A stretch of DNA of 64,000 nt, taken from the NCBI GenBank assembly GCA_964541225.1, contig CAZIPN010000002.1:62001-126000 (forward strand), read 5' to 3'. The notes under the pieces were generated by a model. It had not been told where the DNA came from, ran no database searches, and was given only the letters and a program-made list of their open reading frames with translations. Of this stretch, positions 51,701 to 60,775 are shown piece by piece (positions within the stretch are counted from its first letter, which is position 1; each line of letters begins with the position of its first letter). Origin of the DNA: CAZIPN01 sp964541225 (lineage in GTDB: Bacteria > Actinomycetota > Coriobacteriia > Anaerosomatales > JAAXUF01). The position numbers and the translations under genes are program-made.

Positions 51701-52513
51701 GTGTCTGCCGGAGCGACAAGAACGAAGGTCACGGTACTTGTGGCGGTGGCAGGGCTTGCGGCGGCGCTGGTGCTGACCCGCGGGTCGATCACGGGCGATC
51801 TCGCGCGGCACATTGGAAGCTACGCTCTGGTCGGCTTTCCGATCCTCACGACAGCGTGGTGCTGGTGGTGCGCCGCCGAGATGCCCACCGCGTCGATGCG
51901 GTGGCAGTGGGTGTTCTTCGGCGTGGCGGCCCTTGCTTTTGGTACCGGACAGTTTCTCGAAGAGTTCCTAGGTCAGATCAACACGGGTGGTGTGACGTTC
52001 CCTGACACTCTTTACCTCGTGGCGATCGCGACATTTGGAGCAGGGATGTGGAAGGCGCTCGATTCGTTCAAGGGATTTCTCAACCTGCGCAGACCCATGC
52101 TCCTCAGCGCCTCGGCAGCAGGAGTCGTCACGGTCGTGGGCGTTGTCGCAGTCTGGGGCTTGTTCGCCGAGATGCAGGATGCACTCGTGTACAAGGTTCT
52201 TCTGGCCGTCTATCCAGTTGGGCTGCTGTGGCTGATGGCCATGCCGGCACTTGCTCTGGCACTCACGGTCTCGCAGATGGGTAGCGGCGTACTTGCACGT
52301 CCATGGTGGGCTGTGTTCGCAGGCGTGGCGCTGCTAACGTGTTCCAACGTGATTCTGATCGTGGTCACCGCGCAAGGCACACAGATCTCGAACGCCGGTC
52401 CGATGGAGATGGGATGGTGGCTGGGCCTGAGCCTGATCTCGCTGGGCGCGGCCATGCAAATTGACATTCAACGGCCGACAGGGTCCGCTTCGGTGCAAGG
52501 AGACCCGAGATGA
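51701..52513 (+). CDS. Multi-helix membrane protein, sensor-like
   Basis: A 270-residue protein with about eight transmembrane helices and almost no soluble domain. Loop signatures FGTGQFLEEFLGQINTGGVTFPDTLYLVAIATFG resemble N-terminal membrane sensor modules found before GGDEF, EAL or histidine-kinase domains, but no output domain follows. The GTG at 51701 has GAAGGGA upstream; an ATG seven codons earlier is an alternative. The next small gene overlaps its stop (ATGA). It probably works with a separately encoded partner. Confidence 0.6.
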   Translation: MSAGATRTKVTVLVAVAGLAAALVLTRGSITGDLARHIGSYALVGFPILTTAWCWWCAAEMPTASMRWQWVFFGVAALAFGTGQFLEEFLGQINTGGVTFPDTLYLVAIATFGAGMWKALDSFKGFLNLRRPMLLSASAAGVVTVVGVVAVWGLFAEMQDALVYKVLLAVYPVGLLWLMAMPALALALTVSQMGSGVLARPWWAVFAGVALLTCSNVILIVVTAQGTQISNAGPMEMGWWLGLSLISLGAAMQIDIQRPTGSASVQGDPR

Positions 52514-52737
52514 CGAACTTGTCAGAGGCCACAGTTGACGTACTGAGCGGAATCGTCGGCGCCGTTCCCGCGAGGATGTGTCTGACCGCTGCCAGTATTG
52601 ATGCAGGCAAGAGCCATGATGCACTTCTTTCCGACGACTTCGATGTGGTCGCGCAGAGAATCCGCAAGGATATGGGCAGGTTCGCGTCGCCGGACGTGAT
52701 CGAGCACGCGCTGGATGACATCCGATCGAAGCTTTGA
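52510..52737 (+). CDS. Small soluble protein coupled to the membrane protein
   Basis: A 75-residue predicted helical protein (MTNLSEATVDVLSGIVGAVP, then DDFDVVAQRIRKDMGRFASPDVIEHALDDIRSKL). It overlaps the preceding membrane protein gene by four bases, so the two are probably made in equal amounts. No family is recognised; it may be the partner or adaptor of the sensor-like protein. It is convergent with proS, 26 bases away. Confidence 0.55.
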   Translation: MTNLSEATVDVLSGIVGAVPARMCLTAASIDAGKSHDALLSDDFDVVAQRIRKDMGRFASPDVIEHALDDIRSKL

Positions 52738-52763
52738 AGCGTCCGTTCGGGGGTCAGTACAGC

Positions 52764-54491
52764 CTAGTGCGCGAAACGGGTGCGCTCCTGCTCGATGAGG
52801 GCCGCAATGTGTGAAACCGCTTCGGCAACGGCGATTGTGGCTCGCTCCCCCGTTGCTCGATCTTTGAGTTCGACGACGCCCTCGGCAAGACCTTTCTTGC
52901 CGACGACTACCTGATACGGCCAGCCGATCAGATCGGCGTCGTTGAACTTCACGCCAGGCCGCTCGTCACGATCGTCGATGACGACTTCGACTCCGGCGGT
53001 ACCCAGGTCGCTCCAAATCCGCTCGGCGACCTCGGCGACTTCACCTTCGGTGGCTAGCGGGAGTACGGCCACTTCAAGCGGGGCGACGCCAACCGGCCAG
53101 ACGATCCCGCCCTCGTCGTTGTGCTGCTCGATAACTGCCGCGAGCGTGCGACTTACGCCGATGCCGTAGCAGCCCATGATGAAAGGCCGCTCGTCGCCGT
53201 TTTCGTCAGAGAAGGTAGCGCCCATCGACACGGAGTACTTGGTGCCAAGCTGGAACACCTGACTGACCTCAATACCGCGCGCGGACTGAAGCATCTCGTC
53301 GCAGTCGGGGCACTTGTCGCCGGCGCGCGCGAGTACGAGGTCGGCCCACTGGTTGACCTGGAAATCGCGGCCCGGCTGAGCGTAGATGAGGTGATAGTCG
53401 TCGACGTTGGCGCCGACACCCCACGCGACGTCGTCCTTGAGCGAGAGATCGGCGATGACCTTGGTGCCTTCGGGGACCGCAACCGGTCCGAGCGAACCCT
53501 TCGGGATGCCGAACTCCTTGAAGTCGTCCTCGTCGAGCAGCTCGATTCCCGGCACGACCCAGCCCGCTTTGATCGGGTTGAGTTCACGATCGCCCGGCAC
53601 GAGCAAGAAGACGAGGCCGCCTTCTGGTGTCTTGCCTGCCATCGTCTTGACCGTGTCGTGCTCCGAGATACCGAGGAAGGTGGCCAGCTCAGCAATCGTG
53701 CGGATGCCCGGCGTGTGCACGCGCTCGATCGCGCGCGGCTCTGTGATGCTCGGCATGCGAGGGATGACGGCAGCTGCCGCCTCCACATCAGCGGCCCACC
53801 CGCAGTCGCAGTAGACGATCTCCGCCTCGCCGTTCTCGGCAAGAGCCATGAATTCTGTGGTGACCTTGCCGCCGATCTGGCCTGAGTCCGCTTCGACTTC
53901 GCGGTAGTCCAGGCCGCAGCGTTCGCAGATTCGGCCGTACGCGTGGCTCATCTGCGCGTAGTGATCTTCAAGCGATTCCTGGGACGCGTGGAAGCTGTAC
54001 GCGTCCTTCATGATGAACTCGCGGCCGCGCAACAGCCCGAAGCGCGGGCGCACTTCGTCACGGAACTTCTCCTGTATCTGGTAGAGCGAGAGTGGCAGCT
54101 CACGGTAGCTGCGAACCTCGTTTCGCACCAGCGAGGTGATGATCTCTTCGTGAGTGGGGCCGAGGCAGAACTCACGACCGTGGCGGTCCTCGAAACGAGC
54201 TAGCTCGGGACCGTAGACATCCCAACGTCCGGACTCGTACCACAGCTCGGCGGGCTGGACGACCGGCATGATCATCTCCTGGCTGCCGATCGCATCCATC
54301 TCCTCGCGCACAATCTGCTCGACCTTGAAGAGGCTGCGCCACCCGAGCGGCAGGAAGCTGTAGATGCCCGCGGCGTTCTTGCGGATCATGCCGGCCCGAA
54401 GAAGCAGCCGATGGCTTGCGATCTCGGCATCGGTCGGATCTTCCTTGAGCGTCGGGGCGTACAGCGAACTCATGCGCAGAGCCGTGACCAT
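52764..54491 (-). CDS. proS: Prolyl-tRNA synthetase, bacterial type
   Basis: Class II aminoacyl-tRNA synthetase of 575 residues, including the INS editing domain between motifs 2 and 3, as in bacterial type ProRS. Motif 2 region RDEVRPRFGLLRGREFIMKDAYSF and the C-terminal anticodon-binding domain (VEVVIDDRDERPGVKFNDADLIGWPYQVVVG) are clear. The ATG at 54489-54491 follows GAGG. It lies at the end of the ispG operon, as in many Gram-positives. GYGIGVSRTLAAVIEQ marks motif 3. Confidence 0.97.
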   Translation of the reverse strand: MVTALRMSSLYAPTLKEDPTDAEIASHRLLLRAGMIRKNAAGIYSFLPLGWRSLFKVEQIVREEMDAIGSQEMIMPVVQPAELWYESGRWDVYGPELARFEDRHGREFCLGPTHEEIITSLVRNEVRSYRELPLSLYQIQEKFRDEVRPRFGLLRGREFIMKDAYSFHASQESLEDHYAQMSHAYGRICERCGLDYREVEADSGQIGGKVTTEFMALAENGEAEIVYCDCGWAADVEAAAAVIPRMPSITEPRAIERVHTPGIRTIAELATFLGISEHDTVKTMAGKTPEGGLVFLLVPGDRELNPIKAGWVVPGIELLDEDDFKEFGIPKGSLGPVAVPEGTKVIADLSLKDDVAWGVGANVDDYHLIYAQPGRDFQVNQWADLVLARAGDKCPDCDEMLQSARGIEVSQVFQLGTKYSVSMGATFSDENGDERPFIMGCYGIGVSRTLAAVIEQHNDEGGIVWPVGVAPLEVAVLPLATEGEVAEVAERIWSDLGTAGVEVVIDDRDERPGVKFNDADLIGWPYQVVVGKKGLAEGVVELKDRATGERATIAVAEAVSHIAALIEQERTRFAH

Positions 54492-54561
54492 GGGCGTGCC
54501 TCTTCTGAATTGGGAGCCTACCGCCGAAGGATAGCAGTCCGCCGCGGTGTGCGGGCCGCGT

Positions 54562-55623
54562 CTAGTCTCGCTCCCTCTCAAGCCGGCCTACATAATCGAA
54601 CAGAGCGTCGACCGCGTCGGCGGCTGCAACCTTGCAGACGACCTCTCCACGCGCAAACAGCAGGCCCACATCCTTGCCAAACGCGATCCCGATGTCGGCT
54701 TCGCGCGCCTCGCCGGGGCCGTTGACCTCGCAACCCATGACGGCGACCTTGATGGGCGCCCGGTAGGCGCGCAGGCGCTCGGCGACCTCCTCGGCGATTG
54801 GGATGAGATCGACCTGACAGCGGCCGCACGTCGGACAGCTCACGAGTTCGGGTGCGTGGCGCCGGATGTCGAGCGCGGCAAGGAGTTCCCAGCCGACGAG
54901 CACTTCCTCGACGGGATCGGCGGTGAGTGAGACCCGCAGCGTGTCGCCGATGCCCTCGGCAAGCAAGATGCCGAGCCCCGCTGCCGACTTCACGGTGCCG
55001 GCGAGCATCGTGCCCGCTTCCGTCACGCCGATGTGGAGCGGGTAGGCGATCTCGGCGGAGAGGCGCCGATACGCCGCGACTGTCTCGTTCACGCTGCTGG
55101 CTTTGGCAGAGACAACGATGTCGGAGAAACCGCGCGATTCGAAGTGCTCACAGAACGCGACGGCGCTGGCGGCGAGTTTGTCGGCAAGTGGCCAGTCGCG
55201 CTCGGCGAATTCCTCGGCAAGCGAGCCGGCGTTCACGCCGATGCGGATGGGGATTCCTGCCTCCCCTGCCGCCTGGATCACGGCGTCGACGCGCCCCAGA
55301 TCGCCGATGTTACCAGGGTTAATGCGCAGCTTGGCTGCGCCGAGGCGCGCCGCTTCGATGGCGATCGTGTGGTCGAAGTGGACGTCGGCGACGACGGGGA
55401 GTGGCGAAGCGGCTACGACCTCGCCAAAGGCGGGAAGCACGTCGCGCGCACGGATGGCAACTCTGACGATGTCGCAGTCAGCTTCCTTGAGGCGCACTAT
55501 CTGCGAAAGCGTGGCGACGACGTCACGTGTGTCGGTGTTGGTCATCGATTGGATGCTGATGGGCGCATCCCCGCCGATGACGACGTCGCCAACCGTGACG
55601 CTCGAGGAGTTGCGTCGCTGCAC
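54562..55623 (-). CDS. ispG: 4-hydroxy-3-methylbut-2-enyl-diphosphate synthase
   Basis: Penultimate enzyme of the DXP pathway; [4Fe-4S] protein of 353 residues. The TIM barrel N-terminus (GDAPISIQSMTNTDTRDV, VVADVHFDH) is followed by the cluster-binding region CPTCGRCQVD and MGCEVNGPGEAREADIG. The GTG at 55621-55623 has GGAGG seven bases upstream. It needs reduced ferredoxin or flavodoxin, which fits the redox proteins in the window. Adjacent to rseP and dxr. Confidence 0.97.
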   Translation of the reverse strand: MQRRNSSSVTVGDVVIGGDAPISIQSMTNTDTRDVVATLSQIVRLKEADCDIVRVAIRARDVLPAFGEVVAASPLPVVADVHFDHTIAIEAARLGAAKLRINPGNIGDLGRVDAVIQAAGEAGIPIRIGVNAGSLAEEFAERDWPLADKLAASAVAFCEHFESRGFSDIVVSAKASSVNETVAAYRRLSAEIAYPLHIGVTEAGTMLAGTVKSAAGLGILLAEGIGDTLRVSLTADPVEEVLVGWELLAALDIRRHAPELVSCPTCGRCQVDLIPIAEEVAERLRAYRAPIKVAVMGCEVNGPGEAREADIGIAFGKDVGLLFARGEVVCKVAAADAVDALFDYVGRLERERD

Positions 55624-55742
55624 CTGACGACCTCCGTGACGTGACTGACCTGACCTGCGCTTCGAACGATTCTGGCAGTGTCATCGACGCGCGATGGGAC
55701 TGTTTCGCCGTGCGCACACGCAGGGTGTGGCGGGCGTTCGTC

Positions 55743-57002
55743 CTAGCCGCCCTGGATGACGAAGCGGATTACGTCAGCGTACATGAGGTATCCGATCAGC
55801 GCGACGAGAAGCGCCATCCCAGCCAGCGAGACGCCCAATGACAACCGACGCGAGAGCGGGCGCCTGCGCACGGCTTCGACGATTTCGAGAACGACCTTGC
55901 CACCGTCGAGCGGTGGGATCGGAAGAATGTTCATGGCGCCGAGCGACAAGGACAGCAACGCGACAAAGAAGGCGAAGTCGATGGGTCCGCGCTGCGCCTC
56001 CTGGTTCGCCAACACCGCGATGCCGATCACCCCGGTCGCTCCCTGGACAGACTGCTGGAAGGTGTGGGGGTTGAAGAAGCCGGCAATGGCGACAAAGACC
56101 TGGCCGACAAGGCCAAAGGACATCGAGAGCGCCTGCGGTATGGACTGTCGCACATTGGCGAGCGTGCCCTGAATGCCGATGCGTGCGTGCGTGCCGTCGT
56201 CGGTTCCCAGCGTGACGGGGATCGTGCGCACAGCCGTGCCCTTCTTCAGCGTGACGGTGATCGTGTCACCCGGCTTGTGCTTCGCAATTGCCGAGACGAG
56301 CGCGTCCCAATCCGCCAGTCGCGTGCCGTCAATCGCCGTCACCGTTTCGCCGACCTTCACGCCGGCGCTCACGGCTCCGCCCTTCGGGACAAGCATGCTG
56401 ACCGTGAGATTCTCGGTAGGAATGCCCACCAGCGTGAGCACGAGCACGAAGACGAGAACCGCCGAGAGCAAGTTGACCACAACGCCAGCGGCGAGCACGG
56501 AGATGCGTTTCCATGCGGTGAGTCCACGGTAGGTGGTCGAGCGAGCGAGATCGAGCAGCGCCACGGAATCCTCGGCAAGCTCGGCAGGATGCAGCGCGTC
56601 GAAGGCATCGTCGTTGCCCTTCTCGCGCTTGATCGCGTTCCAATCGACGAGCGTCGTAAGCAGCGTGTCTGCGTCGCTCACCGAGAGGCTCAAGTCGTGT
56701 GCAACCTCGTCGAGTTCGACATGTCGGCGCCGAGTGACATAGGCGAGCACAAGGCCAAGCCGGGAGTCTTCGGGTCCGGGGTCCATGCCGGAAATGCGCA
56801 CGTAGCCACCGAGTGGAATGGCTGTCACGCCGTAGTCGGTCTTCTTGCCGTGCAAGCGTATCGCCGGTCCGGGCAGTCCAATCATGAACTCGTGCACGTG
56901 GACGCCGAACGCTCGTGCAACGACAAAGTGCCCGCCCTCGTGCAGGACGACCAGAATCGAGAACGTCACGATGAACCAGAATAGGTCTGCGAGTACCGTC
57001 AT
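55743..57002 (-). CDS. rseP: Site-2 protease RseP/RasP with inserted domain
   Basis: Intramembrane metalloprotease of 419 residues that cleaves membrane-bound anti-sigma factors and signal peptides. Zinc motif HEGGH at 21-25 in the first helix, NILPIPPLDGG near the end (third ligand Asp) and one PDZ domain (about 195-275). Between residues 78 and about 160, after GGYVRISGMDPGPEDS, an extra segment of about 80 residues resembles a winged helix (VELDEVAHDLSLSVSDADTLL). Standard RseP lacks it. AGGA precedes the ATG. Gene order dxr-rseP-ispG is canonical. Confidence 0.93.
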   Translation of the reverse strand: MTVLADLFWFIVTFSILVVLHEGGHFVVARAFGVHVHEFMIGLPGPAIRLHGKKTDYGVTAIPLGGYVRISGMDPGPEDSRLGLVLAYVTRRRHVELDEVAHDLSLSVSDADTLLTTLVDWNAIKREKGNDDAFDALHPAELAEDSVALLDLARSTTYRGLTAWKRISVLAAGVVVNLLSAVLVFVLVLTLVGIPTENLTVSMLVPKGGAVSAGVKVGETVTAIDGTRLADWDALVSAIAKHKPGDTITVTLKKGTAVRTIPVTLGTDDGTHARIGIQGTLANVRQSIPQALSMSFGLVGQVFVAIAGFFNPHTFQQSVQGATGVIGIAVLANQEAQRGPIDFAFFVALLSLSLGAMNILPIPPLDGGKVVLEIVEAVRRRPLSRRLSLGVSLAGMALLVALIGYLMYADVIRFVIQGG

Positions 57003-57238
57003 TGGTGAAGCATCCTATCGTCTCCAGTTGGCGGCGAAAACAGTGCTGCCTCTCTTCCGCGTGCAAAGCTCACGCCACACAGTAATGTGCCCTGCCAGCC
57101 CTCACCGCGAAACCACTGCCGGAGGCAGACAAGTCAGCCAGCGCTCGGGATCCCACATCGTCACTTGCTGCCCAGTTGCGTCGAATCTTTTAGAGGGTTG
57201 CGTGCCACACCATGCATCGGCTGCCACGGACGTCGACT

Positions 57239-58402
57239 TCAGTGGGAACGCGCCTCGGCAAGCACGCTGCGCGCGGTTTCGCGCGCCCACAAGTCGATGA
57301 CTTCAAGCTGCTCGACGGAGTCGAGTCGCTCACGATCATGTGCTGCCATGACGGCCGCCACAATCACCTCGATATCGAGGAACCCGCACTCGTTGGCGAG
57401 AAACGCCGCGACCGCGATTTCGTTTGCGGCGTTGAGCACGCACGGCATCGTTCCGCCTGCGCGCCCCGCATCGAGCGCGAGCCGCAGGCAGCCGAACGTC
57501 TCGATATCCGGCTCGGCGAAGTCCAGTCGCCCGATCTGGGCGAAGTCGACCGACAAGACGGGCGATTCCCACCTGCGGGGATAGCTCAGGGCGTACTGGA
57601 TCGGCACGCGCATGTCGGTCGCGCCGAGGTGTGCCTTCACGCTCCCGTCGGCGAACTCGACCATCGAGTGCACGCAGGACTGCGGGTGCACGACGACGTG
57701 GACGCGGTCGATGCCGACACCGAAGAGATGATGCGCCTCGATGACTTCGAGTCCCTTGTTCATGAGGGTTGCCGAGTCAATCGTGATCTTGGGCCCCATG
57801 GCCCACGTGGGGTGCGAGAGCGCTTGCTCGGCAGTCACGGAAGCGAGTTGCTCGCGCGTCTGGCCTCGGAAGGGCCCGCCGGAGGCGGTAAGCCAGATGC
57901 GCTGCACGTCGTCGGCTTCCTCGCCGATCAGGCACTGGAAGATCGCCGAGTGTTCGGAGTCGACTGGCAGGAGCTTGCCTGGGCGCACGAGCCGCATCAC
58001 GAGATCGCCACCAACAACCAGCGACTCTTTGTTGGCGAGCGCAAGCACTTTGCCGGCCTCTAGGGCTGCAAGCGTTGCGCGCAGTCCCGCCGCACCCACA
58101 AGTGCATTGAGCACCACATCGACATCCGGGTGCTCGGCAAGAGCCACGACTGCGGCCGGGCCGTCGGCGACTGCTGCCAAACCGGCAAGTGCGTTGCGTG
58201 CGGTGCGTGCGGCGTGTGAATCGGCGACGGCGATCTCGCGGACACCGAACGTACGGGCCTGCTCGGCGATCAGCGCGGCGTTGGAGTGAGCGGCGAGCGC
58301 GACAACCTCGACCCGTCCAGGATGAGCGGCGGCAACCTGGAGCGTTTGGCGTCCGATCGACCCTGTGGAGCCGAGCAGCGCAACTCGGATGCGCTTGCTC
58401 AT
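57239..58402 (-). CDS. dxr: 1-deoxy-D-xylulose 5-phosphate reductoisomerase
   Basis: Commits DXP to isoprenoid synthesis with NADPH. The 387-residue enzyme has the dinucleotide motif LLGSTGSIGRQTLQV, LANKESLVVGG, PVDSEHSAIFQCL (metal-binding Asp/Glu) and LTASGGPFRG, MNKGLEVIEAHHLF. The ATG at 58400-58402 overlaps the cdsA stop. A longer in-frame opening into cdsA encodes only shadow sequence. A 236-base interval separates it from rseP; nothing clear is seen there. Confidence 0.97.
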   Translation of the reverse strand: MSKRIRVALLGSTGSIGRQTLQVAAAHPGRVEVVALAAHSNAALIAEQARTFGVREIAVADSHAARTARNALAGLAAVADGPAAVVALAEHPDVDVVLNALVGAAGLRATLAALEAGKVLALANKESLVVGGDLVMRLVRPGKLLPVDSEHSAIFQCLIGEEADDVQRIWLTASGGPFRGQTREQLASVTAEQALSHPTWAMGPKITIDSATLMNKGLEVIEAHHLFGVGIDRVHVVVHPQSCVHSMVEFADGSVKAHLGATDMRVPIQYALSYPRRWESPVLSVDFAQIGRLDFAEPDIETFGCLRLALDAGRAGGTMPCVLNAANEIAVAAFLANECGFLDIEVIVAAVMAAHDRERLDSVEQLEVIDLWARETARSVLAEARSH

Positions 58403-59274
58403 GGGCGCGGAACACCTCCCCACCACATCACCCAATACGCGATGAGGCCGACGAGGATGATTGAATCCAGCCGATCGAGGAATCCGCCGTGACCGGGCAA
58501 CACGACCCCGGAGTCCTTGACGCCGGCCTCCCGCTTCATGCGGGACTCGAAGAGGTCGCCGATGACGGCAGTCCCGCCGATGAGCACGCCGATGCCAATG
58601 GCGAGCGGGACCTTGACGCCAACCCACGGGAAGAGGATCGCGAGTCCAAGCCACACAGCGATGGTCCCCAACGCTCCGGCGATGAATCCCTCCCAGGACT
58701 TGTTGGGCGATATGCGCGGCATCATCTTGTGCCTGCCGAGGGTGGACCCGACGAAATACGCGAGCGTGTCGTTGGCCCACACGCCAAGGACCACCGCAGT
58801 CGCGAGTTCCCGCCCGTATGTGAAGTCCCTGACGATAAGCACGAGATACGCAAGCAAGAAGCCGGTGTAGACACTGCCGAGCACCGTCGTGGCCGTGTCG
58901 GTTGTGCGCACGCGCACGAAGACGACGTGCCAGACAAGTGACGCGCCGATAAGGGCCGTGAATGTCGATGACAGGCCGGAGAGTCCCCAAATCGCGGCAG
59001 CGAGCGGCATGAGCACCGCTGCCGCGGTTCCGAACATCTCGTTTGGAAGCCGGGACTCTCGGCGCTCGAGTGCATAGAACTCCGAACACGCGAACCCCGC
59101 CATAATGCTCACGAGGAGACCTAGCACTAGCGGATCGCGCATGCTCAGCGCAGGGATGCGAGCAAACCAGATGGCCGCGAGTGTGACTGCGGCGTACCCG
59201 ACCGCCGTTGCCACACGCACGAGCAGACTACGAGGCTTGATTCCTTCGGGTGCGCGCACACGAATCTCGCCCAC
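58399..59274 (-). CDS. cdsA: Phosphatidate cytidylyltransferase
   Basis: Integral membrane enzyme that makes CDP-diacylglycerol from CTP and phosphatidic acid. The 291-residue protein has about eight helices and the signature GDLFESRMKREAGVKDSG continuing to LPGHGGFLDRLDS; SPNKSWEGF is also present. It supplies PgsA. It is three bases after the uppS stop and overlaps dxr by four. Confidence 0.96.
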   Translation of the reverse strand: MGEIRVRAPEGIKPRSLLVRVATAVGYAAVTLAAIWFARIPALSMRDPLVLGLLVSIMAGFACSEFYALERRESRLPNEMFGTAAAVLMPLAAAIWGLSGLSSTFTALIGASLVWHVVFVRVRTTDTATTVLGSVYTGFLLAYLVLIVRDFTYGRELATAVVLGVWANDTLAYFVGSTLGRHKMMPRISPNKSWEGFIAGALGTIAVWLGLAILFPWVGVKVPLAIGIGVLIGGTAVIGDLFESRMKREAGVKDSGVVLPGHGGFLDRLDSIILVGLIAYWVMWWGGVPRP

Positions 59275-59277
59275 GGT

Positions 59278-60054
59278 CTAGCGACCCCCGTAGCGCCGGT
59301 CGCGCTTCTCGAAGTCCACGACCGCGCGCAAGAGGTCCGTGCGGTTGAAATCGGGCCACAAGGTTGAGGCGACCCACAGCTCGGCGTAGGCGATCTGCCA
59401 CAGCAAGAAGTTGCTCAGTCTCATCTCGCCGCTGGTGCGAATGAGCAGGTCCGGGTCGGGAATGCCGACGGTGTAGAGGTGTGCAGAGACCGCATCTTCA
59501 TCGATGTTCTCGGGTGTGATTGTGCCTTCGACTGCCTCGCGGGCGAGTTCGCGAGCGGCATTGGTGAGTTCGATGCGCCCTCCGTAGTTGAGGGCGACGA
59601 CGAGGGTAAGCGCGTCGTTGTCGGCAGTCCTTGCGATGACGCGCTCAAACGCTTCGCGCGTGCGCGTAGGCAACGCCGCCATGTCGCCGATGACCACTAC
59701 GCGGACGTGCATTCTCTGCAGGTTGGTGAGTTCGCGCTCGAGGACTTCGACGAAGAGTGACATGAGTCCCGAGACCTCGTCGTCGGGTCTCGTCCAGTTC
59801 TCGGTGGAGAACGAGTAGACCGTTAGGTAGCGGATGCCAAGCTCGATGGAAGCTGCGATGCACTCGCGAACCGCCCTGGCACCCGCCGAGTGACCGGCCA
59901 CGTGAGGCAGTGCGCGTTTGGCGGCCCATCGGCCGTTCCCGTCCATGATGATAGCGACGTGGACAGGGACGGAGTTCGGATCGAACTCCGCAAGAAGCGC
60001 ACGTGCTCGCTTGTTCTTGAAGAAGGAATGTCGGGACGCAGCGTCGGGAGCCAC
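59278..60054 (-). CDS. uppS: Isoprenyl transferase (undecaprenyl diphosphate synthase)
   Basis: Cis-prenyltransferase of 258 residues making the undecaprenyl carrier for cell-wall synthesis. The catalytic stretch VAIIMDGNGRWA has Asp38 and Asn40; YSFSTENWTRP and DPDLLIRTSGEMRLSNFLLWQ follow. It lies five bases after frr. Product chain length is inferred from context, and other lengths are possible in this family. Confidence 0.96.
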   Translation of the reverse strand: MAPDAASRHSFFKNKRARALLAEFDPNSVPVHVAIIMDGNGRWAAKRALPHVAGHSAGARAVRECIAASIELGIRYLTVYSFSTENWTRPDDEVSGLMSLFVEVLERELTNLQRMHVRVVVIGDMAALPTRTREAFERVIARTADNDALTLVVALNYGGRIELTNAARELAREAVEGTITPENIDEDAVSAHLYTVGIPDPDLLIRTSGEMRLSNFLLWQIAYAELWVASTLWPDFNRTDLLRAVVDFEKRDRRYGGR

Positions 60055-60059
60055 AGGGG

Positions 60060-60775
60060 CTATACCTCCATGACCTCGGCTTCCTTGCGCTTCAGTGCGT
60101 CATCGATCATGTGCGTGTGGGCGTCGGTGATCTTCTGCGTCTCAGTCTCGGCGCGCCTGAGATCGTCTTCGGATATCTCGCCCTCTTTCTCGGCGTGNNN
60201 NNNNNNNNNNNNNNNNNNNNNNNNNNNNNNNNNNNNNNNNNNNNNNNNNNNNNNNNNNNNNNNNNNNNNNNNNNNNNNNNNNNNNNNNNNNNNNNNNCAG
60301 TCTCGGCGCGCCTGAGATCGTCTTCGGATATCTCGCCCTCTTTCTCGGCGTGCACGAGCTTGGCGTTGGCGTCGCGTCGGATGTTGCGCACAGCGACGCG
60401 CGCTTCTTCGGCGTACTGCTTGCACTGCTTGACGAGTTCCTTGCGTCGCTCTTCGGTGAGCGGCGGGAATGGCAACCGGATGACCGCACCGTCGTTGTTG
60501 GGGTTGATGCCGAGCTCGGAAGCAAGAATGGCCTGCTCGATGGCCTTGAGTGCCGACTTGTCCCAGGGTTCGATGACGAGCAGATGCGGGTCAGGCGACT
60601 TGATGCCCGCGATCTGGCTGACGGAAGTGGGGGTTCCGTAGTAGTCGACCTTGATGTCGTCGAGGACGGCGCCTGTTGCTCGTCCGGTGCGTACCGTCGT
60701 GAACTCGTGCGAAAGCGCTTTGACGGTCTTGTCCATGTGGGCCTTGGCGTCGTTGAGAATGTCGGTCGTGCTCAC
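60060..60775 (-). CDS. frr: Ribosome recycling factor, split by assembly gap
   Basis: Splits post-termination ribosomes with EF-G. A 100-N gap with 55-bp duplicated flanks (60143-60352) interrupts the listed sequence. When one copy and the Ns are removed, the frame is continuous and gives 186 residues, the normal length, starting MSTTDILNDAKAHMDKTVKAL and ending ALKRKEAEVMEV. The GTG at 60773-60775 overlaps the pyrH stop and has GGGGAG eight bases upstream. Confidence 0.95.
60143..60352. other. Assembly gap 3 (100 N) with 55-bp duplicated flanks
   Basis: N run at 60198-60297. Bases 60143-60197 are identical to 60298-60352. Collapse yields an intact frr, which validates the interpretation. 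Confidence 0.97.

Noticed and set aside
57239..59089. 616-codon reading of dxr with a long N-terminal extension
   Set aside because: The extra residues are the shadow of cdsA; Dxr begins at the ATG at 58402.
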